From assembly GCA_029962745.1 (NCBI GenBank), contig CM057165.1, positions 4,814,709 to 4,878,708 on the forward strand: 64,000 nucleotides of DNA. The letters run 5' to 3'. The notes below the pieces were generated by a model. That model was not told where the DNA came from and ran no database searches. It worked only from the letters and a program-made list of their open reading frames with translations. The position numbers were made by a program, and so were the translations under genes. Origin of the DNA: Echinometra lucunter (Eukaryota > Echinodermata > Echinoidea > Camarodonta > Echinometridae). Of the stretch, positions 51,302-63,826 are shown one piece after another; within the stretch, counting starts at the first letter, position 1; every line of letters starts with the position of its first letter.

Positions 51302-54300
51302 ATACTGCATACTCATACCCAATAGTACTTTTCTCATACTTTTTCCAAGGAATACTGACACTCAAACTCAGTACCAAATTCACACCTTACATTAACAGCA
51401 GACTGAAAGTATCAAAGATGGACAATAAATTTTCCTGGGCTTGTTTATTTTATGAAGACAGTATTCCAAATTCAACATACAGTTTAAAAAGTCACCAAAC
51501 CACTACTTCGCTCCCTAAAAAGTGTCGTTCACAATCCCTTCCCATTTCCTCAAAAATATAAATATATATCTATCCCCAAACTATTGTCTTGCATAACGTT
51601 CAAAGGCACCATCGTGGTAAACTTTGGAAGATAATGTTCACACTGACTATCACTTCATATCTACCCACTGCACTGCCCTGCTCTCCAGTGACGGACTGTG
51701 CCTATACTTTGCTGATCTTTAATGCAAAAGGGGCTAAGCACTGCGCACACATGTTGTGTACAGATAATTTGCAGCAATGGATACATCCCTGATTTTTCTT
51801 AACATGATTTTGATGAAATATTTAAGGCATAAAAAGATTCAACTCACACTCCTAGAAAGACGGGAATACTGATATTGTCTTAAGTTCACTTGTCAAATAT
51901 ATACTGCATATTTTTTTCTTCAACCTCCTTAACTTGTGAAATAGCACCATATTTTTTCGCAATGCATAACTGGCTTATAAAAAACAGTTCAAGATATTAA
52001 TATGTAGCTATATACGTACACTGAATTGTTATTAAAATCCTTTTACAAATATGACATTACATACAAGAATAAATACATGATTTATCATACTTTACATAGA
52101 AAAGCTTATCTTTCATTACTAGACAGGCATTTGTGCTATACCTAACTACTGTTTACAACACAAAGTGGAGTTTAAAAAAAAAGAAAGAAAAAACACAACT
52201 ACTTTAAAACAATCACATGACTTAGGATGACTCGATGACAAATATAGCATTATGTCCAAATGTCTACCTATGTACATATATATATATCATTGTAAAAAGG
52301 AGAAAAAACTTATATCATTATTCCTAGTTCATTGTGACACTAAGTTAAAATTCTAATGAAAAAGGTCACCATGTGCAAATCAATGAAAAATGGTTGTGAC
52401 ACATTTTACATCTTTAAAGGTTCCTCAAACTACTTGAACTATCTTTTGCAGATTTCAAACACTGCTTTAAAACTGCAACGAGTTCACACCTTCAAAACAA
52501 GTGCACAGGAGTACTGGCAATCGTAATCTTTTCAAACATATATACAGAAATATTTGAATGGTAGTATATTTCACTATATTTAAATTCCTGAATGCCAAAT
52601 TCATTTCTTTCTTTCTTTTCATCAAAGAAAACTCAGCAACTCAAGAGTAGCCAGGCAACCTTCCTTAATTTCTTCTTCAGTGATCTATGTTAACATAAAC
52701 CTGCAATCAATTTGGGACAGTAGCCAGAGACCACTCTTCTTTTCCAAATTATCATCTTTACAGTGCACTGTTAAGATGAACTAAATCTACAATACTAAAA
52801 AAAATACTAATGGCAGTGTTACTGGTTCTGTGCATGGCAGCATTAACTAGCCATTGTTGCATAAGATGATTGTAACCATCATTATGGCATTTTTTTTTGT
52901 TGACATTTTCTATCAGGTTTGAAAACAACATATATAATGGGGTAGGACTGCATATAGGCTTTTTTAGTTGGACTAGCACTTATCAAAGAAACACATCAAA
53001 TCAAGGGCAATTTCAAAGATTTGATCCACAGGCCATTACTGAATTGATGTCCATTGCAGTGTCATAAGCAATGCCAAAATAAATCTCAACAAGAATTGAT
53101 ATCTTGAAGCACAAACAAAATTCACTGAAGAATTCATGACGTGAATTATATAAAAGAATATATTTATTGAGTGGTGCCTGATCCTTTCTTGCCGGTAAAG
53201 CATGGTGTGAGCCTGTATGCCTCCTTTTGTAGGTATGCTGAAGATCATATACCACTCAAAATATTGTTTTACCTCTTCAAAGATTACAGAGTGCTTTGCT
53301 GACTTGCTATCATACTTCAAACCAATAATTAATGAACAGCTAAATATGTACAGAATAGATGCTAACAAATAGTAAAAATAATAATAAAAAGAAGTAAGAA
53401 ATAAAAGGAGACACAGCAAATTGTTTTACATAACTTAACACACATAAATGCTTTTATTGTTTAAAAAAATTATTATTCTTTAAGAGTTGCAAGTATATAT
53501 ACACAAGATTATGAGCTTAAGTGTTAATGCATACTGTTTGCATGGTGCAGCATTGTAAGCGGGTTGCCATTTAGAGGAAGGGTAGCAAACATGAGGAAAC
53601 AAAGCACATAAATAATGGAAGGTTTCTTTAAAAAACAACGCAAGACAAAAATATACCATGTATTTAGTGTTCCCTGAAAATCGGTTTACAAAATGGACAC
53701 TGCTTCTAACCTGATCTACTGTGTATGTATCAAAAAGCTGAAAATAAACTGATCACTACTTCTCAACATAATTTTGAGTGTGTCCCAAGAAAAGGTCGTA
53801 AAATCCAAGAAGCACAAAGCTTATAAGCCTGTTAATTTGGAATCATGATATCCAAAGAGACTTAGGTCTGGTTGCACAGACTAGATAGGTGCTGACAAGG
53901 AGCTATGATCCCTTGCTTTGTGCTATTCTCATACTTTAGCTGATCTGTTGCCCACTAATGTTATTTCAATAACAATGTAATACAGCTGATACTGCTTAAT
54001 TTGGACCAGGTTTAACAGGAACATTCCTGCATGGGACTTGCTCACTTTTTTTCTCCTAATACAAGAAGTAAATTTTAACAAATAAACCTGTTCCTCATTT
54101 CAAACCCACTCCAAATAATTTTGAAAACACATAGTTGACTTCTTGCTTGCCCTTTGTCAGGTTAAAACTTTTTCCTCCTACTAACAACCATAAGTCATAT
54201 CCCTTTACATAGATAAATACTAATTCAATGTTCAGCGGGCTTATGTAATTCCCTTCAGCTCCAGAGTGGTCATGCTAGTCATAATATTCTACTATTTGAC

Positions 54301-54396
54301 AAATCCAAAAGTAGTTCAAATTAAGCAGTGCTGACTGTAAATTATGCATCCTGTATCTTAAGTGCTATTTCTAAGAGTAATGCATGCAAGGCATTC
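51302..54396 (-). other. Probable 3' UTR or intergenic sequence of the minus-strand gene
   Basis: AT-rich and non-repetitive, lying after the stop of the 54397-54468 exon. TTTATT (minus-strand AATAAA) occurs near 53163 and 53453. No coding exon seen. Confidence 0.35.
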
Positions 54397-54468
54397 TTAG
54401 GGTTCAAGTTCGCTTTCGTTTGGGCAGAACTCCGGCAAGGCATCCCGGATTTCTTCCACATTGGCGAT
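54397..54468 (-). CDS. Alternative terminal exon A of an unidentified minus-strand gene
   Basis: Minus strand. The acceptor TTTCTTTTTTTGTTTTGTTGCATGTGCAG is followed in phase 0 by 23 codons, IANVEEIRDALPEFCPN..., and a TAA. The exon stands out by GC content from its surroundings. It aligns codon for codon with the exons at 58058 and 62801 around the motif (S/N)(L/V)Ex(I/V)RD(S/A)LPxFCP. The gene body must lie toward higher coordinates. I do not recognise the protein. Three homologous last exons with the same phase suggest alternative C-termini of one gene; tandem gene copies with unseen upstream exons are the alternative. Confidence 0.65.
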   Translation of the reverse strand: MANVEEIRDALPEFCPNESELEP

Positions 54469-55363
54469 CTGCACATGCAACAAAACAAAAAAAGAAAGCA
54501 AAGCGGAAAAGGAAAGGTAATTGGGGGAAGCAAAAAAAAAGCAGTCAAAAGCTGGCGAAAACCAGAAAAACATTTGCAAAGACTTTCAAGATAACAATAT
54601 CAAACACGATCACAAAGCCTTTCAAAAATCAACTTCAGGGTGATTTCATTTTATATTGTTTATCTCATAGAAATCATGATTAAATTACGCAAATATGTAA
54701 TTGTAATCTTTAAACATTTCCAAAAGTAAAGGACAAGGCAATAAACATTGTGTTAAGGTGATTCGCCCAAAGTCTTGGCTATTGTGCTCTAGGAACAAGT
54801 ATCTTGAGCATCACCTTCGTGTATTGAAATTTACAAACGTTACAATGATGACACAATCTGAACAATGTATCGATTAGTAATAGGAGGTAATCAAGTCACC
54901 CTTAATTTGATGATTTGAAAGTCTTTGCCATCATGTCGGGATTAAAAAGCCTTTAGCACACCACAGGGGCATCACAGCAAGAGTGTTGCCAGAGGAAGTA
55001 TGGGGCTGCCAAGACCCCCCATTCAAAACTTTGTTGGTGAACTTGAGAATTTACAAGCTTGGAAGGCAACATTTGAAAAACACTTTTGCTGCATTCAAAA
55101 TGCCCACACAAATATATAAATGTAGCACTGAATTTTTGATGCAAGCAATATATCCAATATTAGCTGAAATTTTGTTCTTGATTTATAGCCCAAGCATATG
55201 TTTCATTTTTGTTTCTTGGGCTAAATGAGTAGAAATGCTGGCAGAATTCCCAAGCAAAAAAAAAATTATTTTAATATTCAAACTGCTTCCAATGAGAGCT
55301 TTATTAATAAATCCTTGAATTTTCTCACAGATGACTTATTAGCAATTTCTATTCTATCCATCT

Positions 55364-55394
<31 letters not shown>

Positions 55395-56403
55395 GGGGGG
55401 GGTGTTTTTCTTTCTTTCTTTTTATCAAACAACAAAAATGCTGAGCTTCTTGGGTTATATTTTTTTTACAGAGCTTACAGTATGAATATTCAGGCAAACC
55501 AGTTATTGCTTAACTTTTCTTCATATATTTTTGAAATTGGACCCCTTTGCTACTTTACGTATTCTAAAAAGTAAGCATTCACATCAAAAAGGATTGCAGC
55601 AGAACATCAAGCATTTTAATAGGAAAAAGAGAAAAATGGGCTTGGAATCAAACAAGATTAATAAGCATTTGATCTATAAATTCTAAAGGAGCAAACAGAA
55701 ATGAAAGATTGATAAAGAGCATGCAATTGCTACTCAAATTTTCTTTCTATTTCTACATTGCCAAAGAAAGCAGACCAAGTGCAATAATTATGAAGATAAT
55801 AACTGAAGCAGGATCAAGGCTCTGAGCTACATCTGGAGAAAAGAAAGAAATTAATGGCATTCTGTTTGCAAACGTACTGCACACTTTGCATGAACACACA
55901 AGAAGAAAGTGACTTTAAAGTCATGACAGGGAAAAAAAATGCTGACTACCTGCAAAGCAAAAGGGAAGAAAGCAACTGCTAAATGAAAAGCAAATACACT
56001 AACAAACAAACAAGGACACATAGAACCAACCAAACAAACAAAAACTATTATAAAAACAGAAAAGCAAAAAGGGTTGGGATAGAGGCTGGCTTCATGCATG
56101 GGTGGCTCATCTTTTTGGCTCTAAGACTAAGAGGAAAACTAGGAGGAGAAAGTACTGTCAATCAATCAGTCAAAACAGAGGTCAAAAGTCATTAAGGCTG
56201 AGGTCAAAGTTCATACAGCAAAAGGGAAAAGCATTCTGGAAAAGCTAAAAAAACATCTAAATGATTCAAATCGACTGTGGAAAGGTGGACCAATGTTAAC
56301 GAGTACGAAAAATTAGTAGAAATTTTTTTCTTGATTCCTAGCCAGCTACTTCCATATTCAATGAGAATTCCTCTGATTTCAAACCCTCCGTAATGATGTT
56401 TCC

Positions 56404-56640
56404 ACATCGTCGCATCAGCGCAAAAGGGCCCCTCATTGAATTTTGCATTACCGGGTAAGCTGTTCTCATGACAATCCAGATGTGACTTTCTATTACTTGG
56501 AGTTATTGTTATCTTCCTTTTGGATAGGTTTTAGAGACATAATGAAACGTTTTGTGGCAAATTTTCTTCTTTCGTAGAATGACCAGAGCACAGCTTTTGC
56601 ATTACGTAAGGGCGTTTTGCGCTGATGTGACAAAATTAGG
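56404..56640. mobile_element. Fold-back element, CATCAGCGCAAAA ends
   Basis: CATCGTCGCATCAGCGCAAAAGGGCCC at the left is mirrored by GGGCGTTTTGCGCTGATGTGAC at the right, and TTTTGCATTAC also appears in both halves. About 235 bp, non-coding. Confidence 0.6.
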
Positions 56641-58017
56641 ACAAGCAGATCACAGAGACTACCACCATCATGCAAAGGAAAATTATGGTTTAAAAAAATT
56701 TGAAGCAAAATTCTGTCACATATCTGTCAAATCAAAACTTGGTTGTCTTCTGATATTTCTCATTTGATCTATGTCATCTATGTCCAAGCACCTAGAAATA
56801 ATGCATCCTACAGATGTTAGTATACAGAATATTAAAATGGCAGTTACTGTCTGCATGTAACACCCCATAGGCTCAAACCTCTTGACAGAATAAATCTCCA
56901 TTTTCAACTACTCACAACATAGTCTACTGATAGCACGATCTTGTGGATCTATAAATACATTTATAAGACATATAAGTGAGGAAAAATCATTTTGAGTTTA
57001 TAGGACTATGGGGCTTGTGGCATTATTTCCTAGCCTAAAAACCTGTCAGCATAGTTAAATTTCTGTAGCTCTAAATAGGCAGTATTAAGAACTACAAATC
57101 ATAAATAATTATCTAAACATGCCACCACAAAAATAAGGTAACAGAGGTATCACAGAAAACTGAACATTGTAAAATAGAAAATCTATCGAGGCTAAACTCC
57201 ACTTCCCAATGAGGGCTGCAATTGGCTGGACACAATGGCTGCCCACAACAGGCCTGTTTATAAATTCATTTTCTAAACTCACAAGAGTGGTTTAGGAAAT
57301 CCACTCTCTGAGAAATCACATTAGGGATCGCTTCATTTTTTTTTAGTGGAAATCACTGCTCAAAATAATGGAATCCACATTATGGTGGAATCAAATCAAA
57401 GTAGTGGTTGGAAGAAGCATTTGAGTGCGGAATCCACTCCTCCGAGCATGGTTTTTCACTCTGAAAAGACATAATCTCTAACATGAATCCTAAAAGAGTG
57501 GTTTCCAGTCTTGTATGTTTCAAGTGTAGTCAAATTTGCCAATTTTTCTGTCAAAAGAATGTTTCGGTTGAGTTATTAAATTCAAAGGTTACGTGTGGTA
57601 GCATTTGTATTGATGGAATCTACCATTCATTTTGAAGCATTGCTAGGTCGCACAAACCTCTAGAAAGCCAGAAGCCCTCAATAGCAACTTCTTACAAAGC
57701 AGTGTGAATAGCTCCATACAGTGTCTACACAACTGATACCATTTATATAGATGGAATCTGCCATTCAAATTCAGGGTGTTGCTAGGTCCGCCAAAACCTC
57801 CTGTATGCTTTCAAGTTTTCAATAGTAAATATATACTAAGAAGTGTTTTGATAATATGAATACATAAACAGGTCTATTGTCTATACAAATAGATTGCATT
57901 TCCTATTTCTTGCATTTTTGTAAAGCCATTCTTCCTGACATTTTTTTTCTAAAAATGCAACATATAGCCAATGCATCCAACATGTTCAGCCATTTATGAA
58001 TTTAGAAATGATGATGA

Positions 58018-58046
58018 ATGGGGGGGGGGGGGGGGGGGGAGGGGGG
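58018..58046. repeat. Poly-G tract
   Basis: A run of G with one A, just downstream of terminal exon B on the minus strand. Length may be unreliable in the assembly. Confidence 0.9.
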
Positions 58047-58057
58047 AGATGTGTGGA

Positions 58058-58147
58058 TCAGGGGGCCGCAGCAGGAGCTTCTTCAAGTCGCACTATGTTG
58101 GGACAGAAATTGGGCAACGAATCTCGGACAGTTTCCAACGATGCAAC
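58058..58147 (-). CDS. Alternative terminal exon B of an unidentified minus-strand gene
   Basis: Minus strand. The acceptor CTCTCGCTCTCTTCAACAG is followed in phase 0 by 29 codons, VASLETVRDSLPNFCPN...EEAPAAAP, and a TGA. Over the first 20 positions 14 residues equal those of exon C (62801-62923) and 10 those of exon A. Both conserved serines are TCG here and AGT in exon C, so the residue is kept across a codon-family switch. That points to selection on the protein. A TTAA element sits about 120 bases upstream. Confidence 0.7.
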   Translation of the reverse strand, partial: VASLETVRDSLPNFCPNIVRLEEAPAAAP

Positions 58148-58267
58148 CTGTTGAAGAGAGCGAGAGAGAGATAGAAAGAGAGAGAACACAGGTGACAGTT
58201 AATATGAGTGCAATGCCTGACATGGACAATTACATTATGACACAAAATATATAAACATGTTTTTCTT

Positions 58268-58683
58268 TTAACCCATTCGTGACAGGAATTATTTAAAGCC
58301 TAATTTGATCAGCTTTTATTCTTCAAATTGGCAACACCAACATTTGTATTTTATTGCTACATTTTTCTTATAAAACGTCATGTATCTGAAATGAATATAA
58401 ATTGACAGAAATTATGATGAAAAGTCAAAAAGTTGCCAATTTGCAGGGGAAAACAGTGATTTTAAACTTTCTATCACATTGCCAATTTAAGGATTTTAAT
58501 GCTTATTTCCCTTTAAAAAATTTTCAGCATCAAACAACGAATATTGACTCAACCAAAATGGGCACAGTTTGTGTAGAATTTTTCGCTCTTTCTGCTCATG
58601 TATTTGGTATGATTTTTAGGGCTTTGCATCAAAAGATATTAGGCCAAACCACAAAATGTGGACCTCTGTCACAAATGGGTTAG
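58268..58683 (+). mobile_element. TTAA element (piggyBac-type MITE), copy 3
   Basis: TTAA-CCCATTCGTGACAGG ... CTGTCACAAATGGG-TTAG, 416 bp, right TTAA mutated to TTAG. Carries the same 93-codon open frame (58402-58683) as copy 2, with few replacements. Confidence 0.9.
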
Positions 58684-60060
58684 TGAATACATGTATGTTA
58701 TAATGAAAGAGGGAATGAAAAGACAAAGATGGCTTTGAAGTGCAATGATAATGTACTTGTAATAATATGAGTGTAAGAACACATGATGGAAAGTGCTGGA
58801 AAACAAAAAACAATTTTTTTTTTCAATGATGGTATTACCGGTACATGTATGCAGCTGATGTCTATTTCTCACTATAACTATAATCATATAACCAGTTTAT
58901 TTTTATGCTGTTGTTTATTACCAGGTATTGGGATTTTTTCAGGGGGAGGAGGCAAAATGCGATATGTGACTATTCATTGATCAATGCCAAATGTGAGGTT
59001 TTAAGTAGCACTTTGCATTAGTTAATTGAAAATTTTACTACTAAAAGTAATTTGCATGACAATAACATACACTTGAAGTACATAAGACTAAAAACTGTCA
59101 CATATCATTTAGAAGAGTGAAATGTTGTATTTCACTGAGTTATATATGCAAACATCAATGATGGCAAGATATTGAAAATAATCTAAGCTCATGATCAACC
59201 AATATCAGATTCAAAATAGCAACTCTCTAGAAAATTCTACAGATTTTTCCAAGTAACTATTACTACAATATTAATGACCCACATGTTGTTTATCATATTC
59301 TTTTTCAAGCTAATGTAACTAAACTACATTTATAGCAATTGGAGATGAATATTTATAAGAAAATTAAAAAAATGCAAGAGGGTGAAAGGTCTATTTACCA
59401 CAGAGAATGAAATTTACAAGAAATAAGTTCAAGCAAACTACATATATGTCTACAGTGTTTCTAGAGGTAAAGCAATGCTCTGTTCTGTTCTATTTTTCTC
59501 TATTTAAAACTTGCATTTAACAATTTAAGGATTTGATGCAGTCGATCCGAAGTGTACCAGCAGCAAGAAAATTCAGAAAAACCAACACCAACTACTTAAA
59601 AGCATTCTGGAAAATATTTGTGTAACTATGACTTAAAAGTTTGATTCTGAAGAAGTAGAAGAAAAGGAAAAAACACTGGTGAAACATTCAGTTTTCAGCA
59701 TACTTAACAATTATCCTTTGGTAGTACTTTTATATCAGTTATGCAAATATAGCTTTTAATATATCATCAATCACCTTTCCTTTGCTTGAATATTTTATCA
59801 TCTTTCCTACTTATGCTCGCTATCTCTGACACGAGTAAACTTAAAAAAAGAACACGAAATCATAAAAGCACAAATGATTTCAGATCAAAAAAACAGTACT
59901 GTATGTCCCTACTCTGCACGTTTTATACAATAAATGTATGAAAGGACTGTGAATTTGAACAATTACAAATCATTTTATGAAGAGAAGTGTCACACAAAAT
60001 GCAATACCTGTCATGCTATCACACCAGATTTAATTCAAGCTACATGTTCATGTAGGACGA
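58684..60060 (-). other. Intron-like sequence, no feature recognised
   Basis: AT-rich, without exon-like GC-rich islands or repeat families that I recognise. Confidence 0.45.
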
Positions 60061-60370
60061 CATATCGTTGTCGTTTTTTATGAACCGGCAAATCCGTGCG
60101 CAGTAGGTAGAAACGTGAATTGGAGGAAAACGAGATTTTAGATTTAGGTGTTCTTAAATGATAGAATTTGCTTTCCTTGCATAATTTCATGTATCGATTT
60201 ATACATTTAACGAAACCTTGAAATGGTGTATATTACCATATACATTAAATATTATAAGGAAGCATTGGCCATTCAAACACTATTCGACGGTTTCTAACAA
60301 TGTTTTCTCCAACGCGCGTATCTACACACTTGAGCGGGTTTGTCGGTTCATAAAAACAACGACGATATAT
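60061..60370. mobile_element. 310-bp fold-back element, ATATCGT..TTTATGAACCG ends
   Basis: ATATCGTTGTCGTTTTTTATGAACCGGCAAATCCG at the left is mirrored by GCGGGTTTGTCGGTTCATAAAAACAACGACGATAT at the right. Inner arms (GGAGGAAAAC / GTTTTCTCC) are also mirrored. Confidence 0.78.
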
Positions 60371-60769
60371 ATGGTTGTGATCAAAACATGCACTTCAAAT
60401 AAATCATTCAATAGTGGTGGCACATTTATCACCTCAACACGGATAAAATGGGTCAACTTTCACATCAGTTTGAATACAAATAGATGCAATGTTATTACAG
60501 TAATCATGCCGACAGACTTTGATACTAGGTGCACTTGTGATTTGTGAAACAACTTCATGCAATACTCTCATGGATTTGATGGGTCTCACTATAATTTCAT
60601 CCACACAGACATTTTGTATGTACATGAAAACATACATTTTGGATTTATAGAAAGATAGGATCATGGGTTTTGAATAGGATGGATTGATTCATCTGCTAAC
60701 AGCAAGAAAGACATTAACTGTATGCCTTTTTAACACCAAAGCAGACCAATTTATAACACACATACATGA

Positions 60770-61155
60770 ATGTACATGTATTTTGTGGAAGGAATAAACA
60801 TATGGGAAACAGGTAAAACAACATTCATAATATCACAACATGTCTTGGAAAATGATGTAATGAACGATTCTACTGATGAAAACATCCATGTGGGAAAAAA
60901 AAAATCTATTTTATTCGTAAGAAGGCACTGAAAATGATCTGTGCTAAAGCACAGATGAATCAATAACATGTAAATGTGTGTACATGTAGGTTTTCAAGGT
61001 GAAAAACAAATGGGGGAAAACGGGACAAATCAGGATTCATGATATCATAACACGTCTTGGTAAATGACGTAACAAATAACTATGGTGACGGAAACACCTA
61101 TGTGGAAGGAAATGGCTTTCGCATGAAAACACCAAAATGATCTGTTCTGATATTT
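60770..61155. repeat. Old tandem duplication of about 200 bp
   Basis: ATGTACATGTA, a GGGAAAAC/GGGAAACAGG block, ATTCATRATATCAYAACA.GTCTTGG.AAATGA.GTAA and CATGTGGGA/TATGTGGAAGG are found in the same order in both halves, ending with AAAATGATCTGT. Divergence is high. Confidence 0.6.
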
Positions 61156-61608
61156 CACCTCCAAGCTAAGGAACGCTTACTACTGGAATGAAATGAAGCT
61201 GTGTTAGAATCAAAAGATGATGGCGGTAACCTATATCTGCGATGAAATGCTTGCTTATTGGATGGCTAGAGAGGAACAAGAAAACAACTTCTGAATGATT
61301 ACAAGTACGACCTGGGATGAACAAAATGTATGTAACTACACTATATAAAGCAAGGGTACGACATGAAGTCTATTAACCATGTGCGATGAAGGTCTTTTTC
61401 TCACACTTTTGCAAGGCTCATAATTAGAAGAAGTATTGATCAGCTCGTAGGCTTTACTGCTACATAATTACATGTACTTTGCTATATTTCTTCATGTGGG
61501 TAGCTACAAAGCCATAAAGTTAGTACAGTCAAACCTGCTTTAGTGACCACCTGGCTATAAACTCCATTATTTTTGTTTTCCTTGGATGGTTCTCATTGAA
61601 AAAATGAA

Positions 61609-62022
61609 TTAATTCGTTCATGACAGAGGTCCACATTTTGTGGTTTGGCCTAATATCTTTTGATGCAAAGCCCTAAAAAACATACTAAATACATGAGCAG
61701 AAAGAGCAAAAAATTCTACACAAACTGTGCCCATTTTGGTTGCGTCAATATTCATTGTTTGATGCTGAAAATTTTTTAAAGGAAAATAAGCATTAAAATC
61801 CTTAAATTGGCAATGTGATAGAAAGTTTAAAATCACCGTTTTCCCCTGCAAATTGGCAACTTTTTGACTTATCATAATTTCTAACAATTTATATTCATTT
61901 CAGATACATGATGTTTTATAAGAAAAATGTAGCAATAAAATAAGAATGTTGGAGTTGCCAATTTGAAGAATAAAAGCTGATCAAATTAGGCTTTAAATAA
62001 TTCCTGTCACGAATGGGTTTAA
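61609..62022 (-). mobile_element. TTAA element (piggyBac-type MITE), copy 4
   Basis: TTAA-TTCGTTCATGACAGAGG ... CTGTCACGAATGGG-TTTAA, in the same orientation as copy 1. The left CCC has mutated. On the minus strand an 89-codon frame (61887-61618) equivalent to that of copies 2 and 3 is open. Confidence 0.9.
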
Positions 62023-62800
62023 GGAACCTCTTCATAAGGCAACCTGCTCACAAAGACCACCTTTCTTGTCCCTCTTCACTGGTCTTTATACACAAGTTTG
62101 ACTGTGCTACATCTAGGACTGTACTACAAACTCTCTAAGAGACTCTTTACCCATCCAAAATATGTTCAAAGATCCATGTTCTTCTCTAAAAGATTCTTTT
62201 CTTTTTCTTCCCAGCACTACTACAAAACTACATGTTGACATCATCTGCACGATTAGAGTTCCTATTTTTTCCCTGCATTTCTACAAAGCGATTATTCTCT
62301 TTAATTTCTACATCGCTATAAACTCCCATTCTCCCCCATCATTCTTCTATCAGAATTCTACAATGTATGCTTCTTCTGTAATCATCTTTTAAGTCCCTAA
62401 ATTGCTAAAAGGCGGTAGATTTTATATGTATCTATACATCTACAATGCTTCTTGTTTCCCTATCCTATGTAGCTAAAGCCCCCTTATATCTTCCTACGGT
62501 TCCATGACATCTGCTCCGACGATTGCTCCCAAAACCTAACACAAATCTTGATCCTTATCCTGACATCATTCTAAACAAAAAAAAAACCCTATCAAAACCC
62601 TAACCCTAACCCCATGTCTTCGGAGATATTAAGACAGGAGCAATTATCGCAGGAGCAAATGTCGCGTCATTCTTGCTACATGTGCATGCACTTTGCTATG
62701 AAGCTCCTACACGTATTCCTCCTTGCTACATGTACTTCGTCTACAAGCTTCAAATTTTCATTCTATTTTGCTAATAAGCTCACATTCCCAGGGCGTCTTT
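62023..62800 (-). other. Probable 3' UTR after terminal exon C
   Basis: Non-repetitive AT-rich sequence directly after the TAA of exon C on the minus strand. ACCCTAACCCTAACCCC at 62597-62613 is a short telomere-like run of two to three units. Confidence 0.35.
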
Positions 62801-62923
62801 TTAAGTGTTCGGGGGGATATCACCCCTCGGTAAACTGTCAGGCTTTACAGCAGGCGTCTCAATGTCCACCACGCGAGGGCAAAAATTTGGTAGACTGTCT
62901 CGTATTTGTTCCAAACTGAGCAC
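62801..62923 (-). CDS. Alternative terminal exon C of an unidentified minus-strand gene
   Basis: Minus strand. The acceptor TTTATTTATTTCATCTTGCATGTTTAG is followed in phase 0 by 40 codons, VLSLEQIRDSLPNFCP... ending DIPPNT, and a TAA. The acceptor flank TTGCATGT.(T/C)AG resembles that of exon A. It is the longest of the three tails; sequence after FCP differs in all three. I do not recognise the protein. The motif could be a short binding helix, but that is speculation. Confidence 0.7.
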   Translation of the reverse strand: MLSLEQIRDSLPNFCPRVVDIETPAVKPDSLPRGDIPPNT

Positions 62924-63229
62924 CTAAACATGCAAGATGAAATAAATAAATCAGAAGGTCAACTAAATCAGGAAAATTAATTTTGTCTATTGCTATAAAT
63001 CCTTTACTCTTTACTATCATAAGTATTATCATAAACTGCAGTTGAAGTGTTACCTATCAAGTGCTCTGTACTTTAACTCTTTGATATTGATTACAGTACC
63101 AATAAGAAGGCCTCGCTCATGGCTCTAGGTAATACATTAAGCCTAGTTTATTTTTGACTAATGACAACGGCCATAATGTATGCAGATATGTAATATACCT
63201 GCCGATACTCACAAAATTGGGCACACCTG

Positions 63230-63388
63230 GGGGCGTTTCATCAACATTTGTCTACTGACAAGTTGTCAGCACTGAAAACTTTATCAGCGGCTGACAAATG
63301 ATGCCGTATATAAGGCTAGTCAGAAACTGTTGGTTAAAACAGACTTTGTCAGTGAAAATCACTGACAAGACACTTGATGAAACGCCCC
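63230..63388. mobile_element. 159-bp MITE, GGGGCGTTTCATCAA ends
   Basis: GGGGCGTTTCATCAACATTTGTC is mirrored by GACAAGACACTTGATGAAACGCCCC. Inner CTGACAAG/CTTGTCAG motifs repeat in both orientations. Confidence 0.82.
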
Positions 63389-63693
63389 TCTGAACTACAT
63401 GTACATGTATGACGTTGGTGGGCTTCTGTCATTGAAGCACAGAAGACAATGTCTACATTTCTTTTGAAATGACACCATGTCAAAGAAGCAAAAATGATTG
63501 GCTCACAGATTTATCGGTGAGGGCTGAAAAAAGTTGGTGGCTGAGCGAATCAAATCAGCCGATAAAATAGGTCAGGGAGGCTCATAGGTATATAACAGTC
63601 AGGACTGACATGCCATAATCATTTCCTGTTTATTTTTTGAATTCTTTGACTGATTCCATAACCATTCATATGTATAGTTATCACTATCGTTAC

Positions 63694-63826
63694 CTGTCAA
63701 ATATGACCTGTGCCTTAGAATAACTGACTGCAAATCAACAACTACTGCATGACCCAAAGACTTTCTTATCTGTTTGGGGATTAAAGCTTCAAAGACTTCC
63801 AAAGTCAGATGGTCGGCAAATTTTAC
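63694..63826 (-). CDS. Possible internal exon of the minus-strand gene
   Basis: Minus strand, between a possible acceptor TGCATTAG (weak pyrimidine tract) and a donor TTGACAG|GTAACG. It reads VKFADHLTLEVFEALIPK, RKSLGHAVVVDLQSVILR and HRSYLT plus one base. The residue mix is protein-like, with no stop. It would end in phase 1, whereas the terminal exons begin in phase 0, so at least one small exon would be needed in between, or the two are unrelated. No domain recognised. Confidence 0.4.

Larger units (their letters stand above)
54469..58057 (-). other. Region between terminal exons A and B
   Basis: No further minus-strand exon found. Contains a poly-T tract (about 55369-55394) and a fold-back element at 56404-56640. 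Interpreted as intron or 3' UTR of the minus-strand gene. Confidence 0.4.

Noticed and set aside
62597..62613. Telomere-like CCCTAA run
   Set aside because: Only two to three units and the motif is vertebrate/metazoan telomere type by chance length; no sign of a chromosome end.
54397..62923. Identification of the terminal exons as C-termini of a second GPCPD1 gene
   Set aside because: A loose resemblance to the tail of vertebrate GPCPD1 as I remember it (an LE..K..LP..CP pattern) is too weak, exon phase differs from the gpcpd1 gene here, and no GDPD exon is seen on the minus strand.
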